From Bacteroidota bacterium (GTDB lineage Bacteria > Bacteroidota > Ignavibacteria > UBA10030 > UBA6906): DNA of 10,956 bases. Below, one piece after another: positions 1-7,549 of the stretch. Positions within the stretch are counted from its first letter, which is position 1. Each line of letters opens with the position of its first letter. Below the pieces are notes generated by a model. The model was not told where the DNA came from. It searched no databases and worked only from the letters and a program-made list of their open reading frames with translations. A program made the translations under genes and the position numbers. The stretch lies in the NCBI GenBank assembly GCA_003541875.1, contig DPLS01000151.1:1-10956 (forward strand), in the 5' to 3' direction.

Positions 1-696
1 ACCCTTAAACGTTTCAGCAGCGCGAGGGAGAACTCCAGTGCGTCTTAATGCGACCGCCCCCCCAGGAATAGCCGCTCCCATTTTGAAAGCCTCTTGGGGG
101 TCTTCTCGATTAAGACTCGCTATTATGGAATCACCTACGCCTCCTATTCCAGAACTGGCGATCAAGTCGGCAAGGCCAGCCCCGCTTTTGACTACGGTTT
201 GCGCCGCGTCCCTGCCCAATGGAGAGCGCAGCGCTTTGTAGAACCCCGGCGCACCCCTGCGAATAGCAGCCTTGACCAAGCCTGCCCCTTTAGCCTCCAG
301 TCCTCCGCCATACAAATAGGACGCGAGTTCAGTGGCTCCGGCCCCTCTGCCCTGCCAAGGTCTGTCGGGATCGTTTTCAAATCCCTTCGCTGGCTCAGTC
401 CATTTGGGATCTAACTTTACTCCCGTGATTCCCTCAAATATCTCCGCACCTGTGCGCGGGATCTCGCTTGCCATGGTCCCGAACTGATTCCAAACCCCAC
501 GGCCTATGTCTTTGGTCGCATTAATCGGGAACGAATACCATGGCGGAGGCTTGGAAATACCCTCACCCACACCAAGGCTCAAGTGCGCAGATGGTGTGCC
601 GTCCGGGTTATACCCCGGAGGAGGGGGAATATCGGGCATCCCCGGAGGTGGCGGTATGTCCGGCGTTACGGTTTTTTGTTTTGGATTGGTTGCCAT
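1..696 (-). CDS. N-terminal part of a probable large internal virion protein (3' end outside window)
   Basis: The frame is open from the ATG at 696 to the window edge, giving 232 residues without a stop. An ATG at 711 is also possible (an in-frame TAA lies just upstream at 718-720); 696 is preferred because GGGATGG precedes it. Both starts lie within the end of the upstream gene. Residues 12-28 hold two copies of PDIPPPPG. Residues 60-130 contain helices with Gly/Arg turns (GRGVWNQFGTMASEIPRTGAEIF; WQGRGAGATELASYLYGGG). Residues 150-215 have Gly/Ala-rich amphipathic segments (AGLADLIASSGIGGVGDSII; AAIPGGAVAL) that could insert in or lie on a membrane. Position after two ejection-type genes suggests the T7 gp16-like slot, where proteins exceed 1000 residues and may carry a lytic transglycosylase or polyvalent domains. 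None is visible in the part seen. Confidence 0.6.
   Translation of the reverse strand, partial: MATNPKQKTVTPDIPPPPGMPDIPPPPGYNPDGTPSAHLSLGVGEGISKPPPWYSFPINATKDIGRGVWNQFGTMASEIPRTGAEIFEGITGVKLDPKWTEPAKGFENDPDRPWQGRGAGATELASYLYGGGLEAKGAGLVKAAIRRGAPGFYKALRSPLGRDAAQTVVKSGAGLADLIASSGIGGVGDSIIASLNREDPQEAFKMGAAIPGGAVALRRTGVLPRAAETFKG
613..663 (-). repeat. Tandem PDIPPPPG protein repeat
   Basis: Codons 12-19 and 21-28 of the truncated gene both encode PDIPPPPG, separated by Met. The DNA copies differ at several third positions, so the repeat is either old or maintained at protein level. It gives a short polyproline stretch near the N terminus. Confidence 0.85.
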
Positions 697-2333
697 TGCT
701 TGCCATCCCATTGTCTTTTATTCACATCGTCGATGTAATACCCGGTGACAGGATCACGACGGATTGCCGGGGGTTGCTGTGTGCCACCAATATCATCACT
801 GTAAGTCGGAGCCATATTCGCGTATCCATTGAGCCAATCTTCCCACACACCGAAAGAAGCCAACATGGTTGGGCCATCCATGCGCGTATTCATCATACTC
901 TGGAAGTGATGCAACATTATCGCGCTACCGCCGCCCCTTGCGCCGCCATGGACTCTTGCCATTGCTGTGGAGAACAGCTTGATGTTGTTCCGGAGTTCAG
1001 CAAACTTCGGGCCCTTTCCTATCTGGCCCGTCATGAAGTCATTCCATGTCCCGTTGAGTGTTCCCAAGTCTCCGCTCTTGGAGAGCTTCAAAATCTCAGC
1101 CTTGAACTTCGGAGCGTGAGCAAGCGCAGTGCGAGCAAACAACGAAGCGTCTCGGGTTTGCTGTGCGATATTGTTGATATCCATGCCTTGGCCTGCCAGC
1201 GTTTGGCGCACCGCATCCTGAAGGCGCTTGTTTTTAATCAGTCCGAAGTTCTTTGCATCAAGAGAAACCTGCTTGGCCCAATACTGTACTTCTTCAGGAC
1301 TGACTTCGGGGTTGTTTAGCCCATAGCTTGTTACTGTCCCAAGCACCTTTGCTGCTCTCAGGTTTTTAAGCATCGCCATTTGTTGAGGTGTCGCCTTGCC
1401 CTCATCTGCCAACGTCTGAAGCTCTGCAATCATCCTGACATCGCTCCCGCCCCCGGTATCTCGGGGAACGATCGGTTTGCCTGTTTCGGCGTCCAGCAAC
1501 GGAGAAAGAGCCTCATTGGGTTTGTCTGGATCGAATGGATATATCCCGCTCTCTCCAGTAATGGTTTTGGGCTCACGATCCGGAGTTGGTTGTGGCTTTC
1601 TAGGATTGCGGACTTGCGATATGTCCATCTGCTTCGGACCACCCGGCATCCCAACCGTGAAAACCTTTCCATCGAGTGCTTCCGGATTAAATACCGCTGG
1701 ATACTCCGCGCCATCGACTGTTACAAACCACGGCTCAACCTTCGGAGTCGGAGGATGATCGAATCCCGGCATGTAGCGCATGATGTCAGCATCTTGAGCG
1801 CTCGGGAAAGTGAGCTTCAGGAACCCGAATTGCTGGCTCCGCTTTTGCTGTTCTTTCATCAACTCTATCTGAGCGGCGTGAACCTGTTCCGATTGCTTTT
1901 TGAGAACTTCCCAATTCTGCAATTGATTGTATCGCGCAGCATTATAGTCTGACAGGTCTTGCTGTTCCTGTTGCTGCAAAGATTGCTCTTTCGCCCGACC
2001 ATAAAATGGAATCATAGCGACTGCTTGGCGAACAAGGTTCTGTTTCACAGACTTCGGCTTCATGCTCTCTTTAAGAGGAACAGCTTCAATGCCCGTACCC
2101 TGCTTTATTTGCGCGTCAAGGGCAGCATTAGTCTGGTCGAGAGGCATCGGAAGGAGCGGCTCCATCACTGACACAGCCCCCTGTCGCGGCGGCATCCCGG
2201 TCGCGTCGATGGGAGGAACGCTTTCTATCGCGCCTCGGACATCGGGCCGGTAGACGACTGTATTCTCGTCTTGCGGGAAAGCCTCCTGCCATGTGAATGG
2301 TCGTTTCTTTTGATCGTCAATAGTGCTGGACAT
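666..2333 (-). CDS. Putative internal virion / DNA-ejection protein (medium)
   Basis: 555 residues starting at the ATG at 2333 with a strong upstream AGGGGG. Residues 1-90 are Pro-rich and probably disordered. Residues 112-170 are a Gln/Glu/Lys-rich coiled coil. Residues 195-295 are Pro/Gly-rich with a short beta unit (PWFVTVDGAEYPAVFNPEALDG). Residues 297-500 are all-helical: ELQTLADEGKATPQQMAMLKNL, then a region of helices ending NNIKLFSTAMARVHGGARGGGS. This helical part loosely resembles a region found in large structural proteins of environmental podoviruses. The tail (RRDPVTGYYIDD...QWDGKQWQPI) is short and aromatic. No catalytic motif was found. By size and order it stands where T7 has gp15. 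The 3' end overlaps the next gene by 31 bases. Confidence 0.6.
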   Translation of the reverse strand: MSSTIDDQKKRPFTWQEAFPQDENTVVYRPDVRGAIESVPPIDATGMPPRQGAVSVMEPLLPMPLDQTNAALDAQIKQGTGIEAVPLKESMKPKSVKQNLVRQAVAMIPFYGRAKEQSLQQQEQQDLSDYNAARYNQLQNWEVLKKQSEQVHAAQIELMKEQQKRSQQFGFLKLTFPSAQDADIMRYMPGFDHPPTPKVEPWFVTVDGAEYPAVFNPEALDGKVFTVGMPGGPKQMDISQVRNPRKPQPTPDREPKTITGESGIYPFDPDKPNEALSPLLDAETGKPIVPRDTGGGSDVRMIAELQTLADEGKATPQQMAMLKNLRAAKVLGTVTSYGLNNPEVSPEEVQYWAKQVSLDAKNFGLIKNKRLQDAVRQTLAGQGMDINNIAQQTRDASLFARTALAHAPKFKAEILKLSKSGDLGTLNGTWNDFMTGQIGKGPKFAELRNNIKLFSTAMARVHGGARGGGSAIMLHHFQSMMNTRMDGPTMLASFGVWEDWLNGYANMAPTYSDDIGGTQQPPAIRRDPVTGYYIDDVNKRQWDGKQWQPIQNKKP

Positions 2334-2337
2334 GGAA

Positions 2338-2343
2338 CCCCCT
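2338..2343 (-). promoter_or_regulatory. Strong Shine-Dalgarno for the 555-residue gene
   Basis: AGGGGG overlaps the final base of the upstream TAA and lies four bases before the ATG at 2333. It is the strongest purine run before any start in the window, in the nine-base spacer between the two ejection-type genes, and suggests independent high initiation here. Confidence 0.7.
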
Positions 2344-3014
2344 TACGGCTTGAACATACTCCCGGTTATGCCAGCAGAAAGCCCTTTGGCCATCCCGCCC
2401 TTGAACTGGTTCCAAAAACTGTTTTGATTCTTCTGGGCCTGTAGCTGCGAGTAGTCAGAAGACATATTGTGCATCGCATCCCAATACTGTTGCTCTTGAG
2501 ACCTATTCTGCGTCTCAAGGTTCCCCGTGTCGGCCAATTGCCCGGTATTAGTCTGACCCATGCCAACAGCGGACTGATAGCCTTGAGTCGCATTCCAGAA
2601 GTCATTGCGCTTGGCTTCGGCGTCTGCCAACTCTACGTCATGCGCTGCGCCCCGTAGACTCTTGGCGCTTCCCTTTTCAAGCTCCATTACGTTGCGCATG
2701 GCATTACCCGTTCCCGTGCCAGCCGACATCTTGGAGATGTTTTTAATTCCGCTCGCTTTGGCCCCGGCGAGAGCATCAGACTGCCGACCAAACATCAGCC
2801 CTTTTGTTGCAGCGTCATAGCCGCGCTGCAAGGGATCATTCATCATTCCCCACATCTTGTTTGTATAGGGGTCGATGGTGTTGGTCTGGAAGTCAGTAAT
2901 GCGCTTCCGCAAAGGATCAATGAAGCCGCTTTGGAATTTCTGGAACTGTGGCTGCATGCTTCCCTGCATTTGGTTCCTAATGTCAATCATATCCCATGCG
3001 CGGTCATTCGCCAT
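2343..3014 (-). CDS. Putative internal virion / DNA-ejection protein (small)
   Basis: The ATG at 3014 is preferred over the GTG at 3023 because the AAGGGTGAG stretch ending at 3019 is well placed for the ATG and the GTG lies inside it. The 223-residue product is Gln/Asn/Ala/Gly/Met-rich and mostly helical, with no signal peptide. Residues 20-55 contain aromatic-punctuated helices (QPQFQKFQSGFIDPLRKRITDFQ). SAGTGTGNAM at 97-106 is a Gly-rich linker, residues 107-200 are helical and polar, and the end (FWNQFKGGMAKGLSAGITGSMF) is a Gly-rich amphipathic segment like the ends of many phage ejection proteins. Size and place before a ~550-residue and a much larger gene mirror T7 gp14-gp15-gp16. No named family is certain. 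A strong AGGGGG ribosome site for the next gene overlaps its stop. Confidence 0.6.
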   Translation of the reverse strand: MANDRAWDMIDIRNQMQGSMQPQFQKFQSGFIDPLRKRITDFQTNTIDPYTNKMWGMMNDPLQRGYDAATKGLMFGRQSDALAGAKASGIKNISKMSAGTGTGNAMRNVMELEKGSAKSLRGAAHDVELADAEAKRNDFWNATQGYQSAVGMGQTNTGQLADTGNLETQNRSQEQQYWDAMHNMSSDYSQLQAQKNQNSFWNQFKGGMAKGLSAGITGSMFKP

Positions 3015-3195
3015 TTTGCTCACCCTTTTCTTTCTCTTGCGTCTGAGTTTGCTTTGTCAAGCCACGTAGATGCGCTATTACTACATCTTTCGCGGCAATC
3101 TCTTTCCGAAGACCCTCAACGAGTATCCGTTGATCCGCTTGCGAAATAACGAGGTCGCCAATCAGTTGCTTTACTTGTTCTATTGTGAGACTCAT
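3004..3195 (-). CDS. Small coiled-coil protein, 63 residues
   Basis: It starts in a TAATG overlap with the fibre gene and has no Shine-Dalgarno-like sequence upstream, so translation probably depends on reinitiation. Residues 4-46 are one predicted amphipathic helix (IEQVKQLIGDLVISQADQRILVEGLRKEIAAKDVVIAHLRGL) with heptad-like spacing. The last 17 residues are Gln/Glu/Lys-rich and probably disordered. There is no membrane segment. Its place between the fibre and the ejection-type genes is that of small accessory or assembly proteins in podovirus late operons; it could be a fibre chaperone, a minor virion protein or an assembly factor. I do not recognise a family. Its last 11 bases overlap the next gene. 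Confidence 0.7.
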   Translation of the reverse strand: MSLTIEQVKQLIGDLVISQADQRILVEGLRKEIAAKDVVIAHLRGLTKQTQTQEKEKGEQNGE

Positions 3196-4043
3196 TATGC
3201 TATTAACCCATGTGCTTGAAGTCTGTCAATAATAGTATTTATAGCAGACCGCGCTTGAGTATCCACCGTACCTCCGCCAGATGGATCAGATATCGTCGCG
3301 CCTTGCGCCCCAATAACTTTGGTGGAATTAATACTTATATCGGTGACAACATTAAGATGTCCCTGAACCCATGCATCCTTGTTACACGTGAACCCATAAG
3401 CAGCATTTGCGGTTATTGTCAACCCGTCTGCATCAATCGTTACTATATTACTCGCTCCAACAAACACCCCAAAATCATCACCACTATCGACATAAACATC
3501 TATATTGCTCAGATTGGCGCTTACGATTCTGTTCACCGCAATACCGCCGACCCCGGCGACATCAGTCCATATTTGGCAAGTTACGTCTCCAGAAGTATTG
3601 ACGCATTGCAATCCAGATGAAGAGCTAAGCGCAATCCGAGCACCGCTGGCGGCCGTCTGAATAATATCGCCATCAATTAGTAAAGATGTAATAACCCCTG
3701 AGCTAACAGCGGCGGCTGTGATACAGTCTGCCGCAAGCTGGTTTGCCGTGATCGAATTGGCCTGAATCTGCGCCGCTTGGATATATCCAGAAAGGTTTGA
3801 TGTTGGCGTAGCATTAACCCAGGCCCCAGAGGAAAATATTAACAGAGTACCTAAATTATACGTACCTGTTCCGAGCCAAATAGCAAAATCTCCAGTCTGT
3901 TCTGCTCCGGTAGGTGTTAGGCTCGTGATTGGCAATACGGGTCTAACCGTAGACAAAAACTGCTGCAAAGAAGAAATGCTGCTGTCAATAGGAGTAGCCT
4001 TTGAAAGTCCAAGATTCTTTACGGCGCTTCGCAGTAAGCTCAT
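3195..4043 (-). CDS. Phage tail fibre / tip protein with AHGLIA C terminus
   Basis: The start chosen is the ATG at 4043: it overlaps the upstream stop (ATGA) and has GGGGTGAG at 4047-4054. The longer reading from 4127 would overlap the preceding gene by 88 bases. The product is 282 residues. Residues 48-76 form a WLGTGTYNLGTLLIFSSGAWVN unit. Residues 85-130 are a shallow helix/strand repeat (IQAAQIQANSITANQLAADCITAAAV...IDGDIIQT) like that in J-type phage tail-tip proteins. Then come beta strands (ARIALSSSSGLQC, NIDVYVDSGDDFGVFVG, IVTIDADGLTITANAAYGF). The end, VIGAQGATISDP...AINTIIDRLQAHGLIA, closely matches the C-terminal signature of many phage tail proteins (GARG.AV.D...LN.LL.RLRAHGLIA). 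Likely a trimeric fibre or tip subunit. The stop overlaps the next gene as TAATG. Confidence 0.8.
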   Translation of the reverse strand: MSLLRSAVKNLGLSKATPIDSSISSLQQFLSTVRPVLPITSLTPTGAEQTGDFAIWLGTGTYNLGTLLIFSSGAWVNATPTSNLSGYIQAAQIQANSITANQLAADCITAAAVSSGVITSLLIDGDIIQTAASGARIALSSSSGLQCVNTSGDVTCQIWTDVAGVGGIAVNRIVSANLSNIDVYVDSGDDFGVFVGASNIVTIDADGLTITANAAYGFTCNKDAWVQGHLNVVTDISINSTKVIGAQGATISDPSGGGTVDTQARSAINTIIDRLQAHGLIA

Positions 4044-5230
4044 TGGCTCACCCCGTATAAATTCCGCGAGTAGACATCGGCTGCAACAACCTTGCCGCTG
4101 TACTTTGGCACGGACGCCAATCGCCATACTTTATTTGATAATATCCCGCCCTTTAAGTCGTTTGGAATCCAGAATGTATGCTCCCAAGAATTGAGGTCCC
4201 ACCAAGGCTCGACGACAACCCAATTCAGTGTGGCCGTGCGAACAAAACGATGATCCGGGAAAATGGTTAGGGTGTTTCCAACCTGAGCTTGAATTATGTT
4301 CCCGTCCAACGCATCATTTGCAGGACCGCGATTTGTCCATGTTACGCTGTTGTCTGTTGTTGTTCCGCCCACGATTGCGTTCCACACCACACTGTCGGCC
4401 ACTCCTGATGTTCCCGCTATGGTGCATTCTTGAATATTATTATTTGAATCGACAACCTTATCCCCAACAGAGTACCCATGATTCCCATACCACATGTCTG
4501 GTACGAGTTCAGAGGCAAATAACAATATAACTTTATCGTTGAACGTCCCATCCGCTGGAGGACTTGGCATGTTCAAGTTAATTACAATCTCGTCTGCTAC
4601 CACTGCAATCCCCGAACCACTTGCCAGTACATCGGTCGTATGATATGCCCGTTGTAGTGCATATGGACCGTGAGCGGGAGGCGGAACAACTCTTCTCCAA
4701 TGAACCGAACTATCCATTGTTTCCGACCCCATTGCGGTATTCCATGTAGGTTCGGTCAGACCGGAGGTTGAACCCGGAGTGGTAGCGCCAGTACAAAGAA
4801 AAACCATGGTCCCGGCTGTATTGCATACGTAGTCCCAGGGATTTCTAGCTACACTTTTTGCCCACGGAGTATAGGCACGGAGGGCAACCTCCACCGCAAA
4901 AATTGTCTGCCAATTAATCAAGTCGCGGTTGAGGCTAAATGCCATTTCCGTTTCTGGTAATGTCGGGTCGTCCGCCGTAAGGACTATCGTAAGGCCCGTT
5001 GCCCCGCTTGGATTTCCGGAATCAGGGGCGACGGCAGGCTCTTCTCCCACCTGCGTTACTACTTGCTCAATGCGCTGGTCGGTGTCGAACACATACCGAT
5101 TAAACGAGTTTATGATGGTATCAAGTTGGTGGTCGAGCCGTAGCCCTGCGTCTTTTTCGCCGAGATCGTTGAACCTATGCTCCCTGTCCAACAGATAACG
5201 TCTGCTAGGATTGCTTGTGGGATTCGTCAT
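4040..5230 (-). CDS. Tail-fibre-like protein with duplicated TSG...W modules
   Basis: 396 residues, starting in a TAATG overlap with the nozzle gene. Residues 10-62 are charged and helical (LDHQLDTIINSFNRYVFDTDQRIEQVV), a likely trimeric coiled coil joining to the tail. Residues 119-180 and 247-301 are two copies of a small module sharing C[T].., TSG, WN...G....D.SV.W. In the second copy the lead-in GYSVGDKVV.SNN...ECT resembles carbohydrate-binding-like modules common in phage fibres. The C-terminal 90 residues (Trp-rich: NWVVVEPWWDLNSWEHTFW) are unrecognised and could be the receptor-facing or knob part. No enzyme motif is seen. Its place directly after the nozzle supports attachment at the tail tip. 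The stop TGA overlaps the next ATG as ATGA. Confidence 0.75.
   Translation of the reverse strand: MTNPTSNPSRRYLLDREHRFNDLGEKDAGLRLDHQLDTIINSFNRYVFDTDQRIEQVVTQVGEEPAVAPDSGNPSGATGLTIVLTADDPTLPETEMAFSLNRDLINWQTIFAVEVALRAYTPWAKSVARNPWDYVCNTAGTMVFLCTGATTPGSTSGLTEPTWNTAMGSETMDSSVHWRRVVPPPAHGPYALQRAYHTTDVLASGSGIAVVADEIVINLNMPSPPADGTFNDKVILLFASELVPDMWYGNHGYSVGDKVVDSNNNIQECTIAGTSGVADSVVWNAIVGGTTTDNSVTWTNRGPANDALDGNIIQAQVGNTLTIFPDHRFVRTATLNWVVVEPWWDLNSWEHTFWIPNDLKGGILSNKVWRLASVPKYSGKVVAADVYSRNLYGVSQ
4328..4492 (-). repeat. Second TSG...W module (codons 247-301 of fibre-like gene)
   Basis: Module B reads GYSVGDKVV, NNNIQECTIAGTSG, VVWNAIVGGTTTDNSVTW. The Y.vGD.V lead-in with a following CT..GTSG is typical of small surface-binding modules in phage fibres. 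It diverges from module A mainly in its N-terminal half. Confidence 0.75.
4691..4876 (-). repeat. First TSG...W module (codons 119-180 of fibre-like gene)
   Basis: Module A contains YVCNTAGTMVFLCTG, GSTSGLTEPTWN, then D-S-SV-H-W. Two Cys (136, 146) flank a hydrophobic strand, which could be paired. It aligns with module B from the second Cys onward with the same spacing of TSG, W, G, D and W. Confidence 0.7.
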
Positions 5231-7131
5231 TACTCTTCAACTCCCGGACGCGCCCTGAACCCGAACACCACTTTATGGATTTTGAAATGCTCGTCCAGCG
5301 TGTTATTGGTAAATCGAATTTTGATCCATTCAAAAGTCCCGAGCCCCCCACCAAACGCCTGTATCAGTTTCGGTTCGCAATTGGCTATGCCCACTGGGGT
5401 GTTTGACGTTTCCAGCGTTGCGGCATGCGTTGTGGTGTATGTCGCCCTGACTGTCGCGCTATTGAAGTCAGTATAGATCGTGGTCTGGAGGCTTATCGTA
5501 CTGTTACCAGGGGCGGGCTCCCCTCCAGCATACAGCTTCATCCATGCCGCCTCAGTCCGCGCCCTCTCCCACCCGTCAACTCCCTTTACCTTTGGAAGAT
5601 TAATCCACGGGGTTTCCGCGAAGGCGCTTATGCTTGCCGTAGACCCGGTTATGTTGTCTGAATTCCATCCGCTGTTTGGCGGAGTGAATTGATATACGTT
5701 GCCCAATGAATCCCCGCCATACAGGAACTCATAATCGTCACTGACCTCTATAGTGGCAAGCGCGGTTGCCTCAATCCCTTTATATATTGTCCACGTATTC
5801 AATTCATAGTTGTAAACCAGAATGGAATCGTTCTCCCCTTCCGTGGCCTGATTCATCCGCACAGCGAATAGAAGCTTCTTATAATACTTGTAATGTGCGC
5901 TTACCTGCTTTGACGGCCTACGAAACAGCGCCACGGGGTTAAGATTGCGCATCGTCGTGCGAATGACCCGCGACAACTCTTCTGGATTTGATCCGCTGTC
6001 CACATAGATGCCGTCATCGGAGTAGAATACCAGCCGCTTCTGAAATCCCGTGATACTGTACTGGCCCAATGCCCCGTAATCTTGATTATATGACCTTGTG
6101 TGAAACACGGTATTGTCGGCTCCGCTGGCTTGGTGGAGAGAGTCAGCCTTCGCCACAATAAGGTCAGAATAAAGATAGCCGAACCCGCGTACTGGCTGGC
6201 CGTCATTTGATGTTACCCGGTCGTAGTCCGTTCCTAAGCTGAACTGACGGTGAAACATCCAATTGGAAACATATACTTGGTCCGGTTGCTCGTCTCCGCC
6301 CGCCACTAGGAGCATGTCGTTAAATATGCAGACGTACCTTCCGGACGGAGTTTGATAGCTTGTCTCCACTAACTCGTCACCGGATTCTATGGTGGCGTCC
6401 GTTACGCTCACAGAGTACGTGGTGGTGGTGTTGGACGACGTACCTACATACCTATAGGTTTCCACGTTGGGGGTGAGAACATAGATCCCAATCGCGCTAA
6501 CCGAAGGATCGGAGGACGCCACGATCCCGACATTGAGGTTCTGACCTGCAAGATCCTTAACCATGGACTCCGGAGAAGGATTGGATTCGTTCCCAAGCAT
6601 ATCGATGTAGGTGTACTGCGCCTGATATGACCCGCTCAAGCTACCCGTTCCGCCAGTAGCCAAGGCAGGCACGTTCCCCGGCTCTACCAACGCGGAGCTT
6701 TGGTAAACCCAAGAGGAACCCACCTTGCACAGCATTTTAGGAACACCGCCATTGTCGTTTGACACATAGCAAGCGCCATTGTTCGATGCGCAACAATAGT
6801 GCCCGACATTTGAAACAGAGAATGTGGCAGTTAAAGTATTGTACTCGTCAAACTGATGAATCAGAGCAAGCGTTACCCCGGAAAACACAAGCACCTTAGA
6901 GTTTGTGCCGTCTCCAAATCCTGCCGACTTCTGGAAGTCATAAAGGCAATTGATCCTAGCGCCCCGATTAAGCACCCTTCTACATCCGCGCCTTTTTGAG
7001 ATTACGCCCTCGTCGTCGAAGTCCACATTCTGGCAGTTCTCGACATACTGTGGGTCCTTGTCTGCTACGCTAGGTAGCGTGTTAAGACCTTTCCAGTTTT
7101 TTAGCTCATAAACAAGCGTAGGGACAGGCAT
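5230..7131 (-). CDS. Podovirus tail nozzle / tail tubular protein B-like
   Basis: 633 residues with an ATG at 7131 and GAGGA at 7138-7142. The N terminus carries the signature of phage nozzle / stabilisation proteins (T7 gp12- or P22 gp10-like groups): KGLNTLPS, then YVENCQNVDFDDEGVISKRRG near residues 30-49. Residues 150-250 look like an inserted FN3-like domain (GSYQAQYTYIDMLGNESNPSP ... YRYVGTSSNTTTTYSV). Beta-propeller-like blades follow: GRYVCIFNDMLLVAGG, YLYSDLIVAKADS, KRLVFYSDDGIYV, KLLFAVR...LVYNYELNTW and EFLYGGDSLGNVYQF. The last 130 residues are a beta-sandwich-like end (WINLPK...FEWIKIRFTNN). Such proteins form the distal tube of short tails and gate DNA release. The stop overlaps the next start as TAATG. 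The class is fairly sure from layout and signature; the subgroup is not. Confidence 0.8.
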   Translation of the reverse strand: MPVPTLVYELKNWKGLNTLPSVADKDPQYVENCQNVDFDDEGVISKRRGCRRVLNRGARINCLYDFQKSAGFGDGTNSKVLVFSGVTLALIHQFDEYNTLTATFSVSNVGHYCCASNNGACYVSNDNGGVPKMLCKVGSSWVYQSSALVEPGNVPALATGGTGSLSGSYQAQYTYIDMLGNESNPSPESMVKDLAGQNLNVGIVASSDPSVSAIGIYVLTPNVETYRYVGTSSNTTTTYSVSVTDATIESGDELVETSYQTPSGRYVCIFNDMLLVAGGDEQPDQVYVSNWMFHRQFSLGTDYDRVTSNDGQPVRGFGYLYSDLIVAKADSLHQASGADNTVFHTRSYNQDYGALGQYSITGFQKRLVFYSDDGIYVDSGSNPEELSRVIRTTMRNLNPVALFRRPSKQVSAHYKYYKKLLFAVRMNQATEGENDSILVYNYELNTWTIYKGIEATALATIEVSDDYEFLYGGDSLGNVYQFTPPNSGWNSDNITGSTASISAFAETPWINLPKVKGVDGWERARTEAAWMKLYAGGEPAPGNSTISLQTTIYTDFNSATVRATYTTTHAATLETSNTPVGIANCEPKLIQAFGGGLGTFEWIKIRFTNNTLDEHFKIHKVVFGFRARPGVEE

Positions 7132-7133
7132 TG

Positions 7134-7547
7134 CTAGTCCTCAGTTGTTGTGAGTGAAGCGGTGTTGAAACTTGGAGTAATGCCATTGCTAATCGCCAAC
7201 TGTGCCGTCAGCGCCCCGGAGTAAAGCAGCACTCCCGCACCGCTAAACGATGATCCTATTCCTACGTACAGGACCGTACTCCCAGTGGTCCCGCAGGCTG
7301 GAAATGTTATTGCCGCGATGTTCGCACACGCAGTTGTGCTGGATGTGGTCCATGCACTCGTGCTGCGCGAAATCGTGACCCGGGTGTAGTTGGTGTAAGT
7401 AGACTCATTTGTTGTCTGGTCTCCTGTCTCTCCGGGATCGGCAACATGTAGGCCAACAAAGAGGTTTGCTGCGGCACCCCATGATGGAGTTACGCCTTGA
7501 AAAACATATTTGAGAAGATCAAGCTCGGATGTATTGGATTTTGACAT
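7134..7547 (-). CDS. Phage tail-fibre-like structural protein (LHxADPGETG family)
   Basis: 137 residues with an ATG at 7547 and GGGAG at 7554-7558 inside the end of the upstream gene. It matches a widespread phage structural family whose members run: short N-terminal helix (ELDLLKYVFQG), NLFVGLHVADPGETGD, a Y.RV strand (NYTRVTIS), a Ser/Thr-rich middle, AAITFPACGTTG, YVGI, LLYSGALTA and NGITPSFNTASLT. All these landmarks occur here in order and at about the usual length. Members are generally annotated tail fibre or minor structural protein; the exact virion position is not settled to my knowledge. The Ser/Thr content is high, in keeping with a beta-rich surface protein. It lies between the beta-helix spike and the nozzle, so it may be an adsorption-apparatus component. 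The gene ends two bases before the nozzle gene start. Confidence 0.85.
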   Translation of the reverse strand: MSKSNTSELDLLKYVFQGVTPSWGAAANLFVGLHVADPGETGDQTTNESTYTNYTRVTISRSTSAWTTSSTTACANIAAITFPACGTTGSTVLYVGIGSSFSGAGVLLYSGALTAQLAISNGITPSFNTASLTTTED

Positions 7548-7549
7548 TG

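Noticed and set aside
192..380. 62-residue minus-strand frame
   Set aside because: Embedded out of frame in the truncated large gene, which is open across the whole stretch and has better protein-like composition.
540..1319. 259-residue plus-strand open frame
   Set aside because: It lies opposite the 555- and 232-residue minus-strand genes, has an unstructured composition, and all credible genes here run on the minus strand. It is an antisense shadow.
1380..1952. 190-residue plus-strand open frame
   Set aside because: Fully antisense to the coiled-coil and helical part of the 555-residue gene, rich in Arg/Cys/Ser without recognisable motifs; a shadow.
4044..4127. 28-residue extension of the AHGLIA fibre gene
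   Set aside because: It would overlap the previous gene; the ATG at 4043 overlaps the stop as ATGA and has a purine-rich ribosome site.
3195..5230. Diversity-generating retroelement target in the fibre genes
   Set aside because: No reverse transcriptase, template repeat or C-type lectin-like end is visible in the window, so there is no support.
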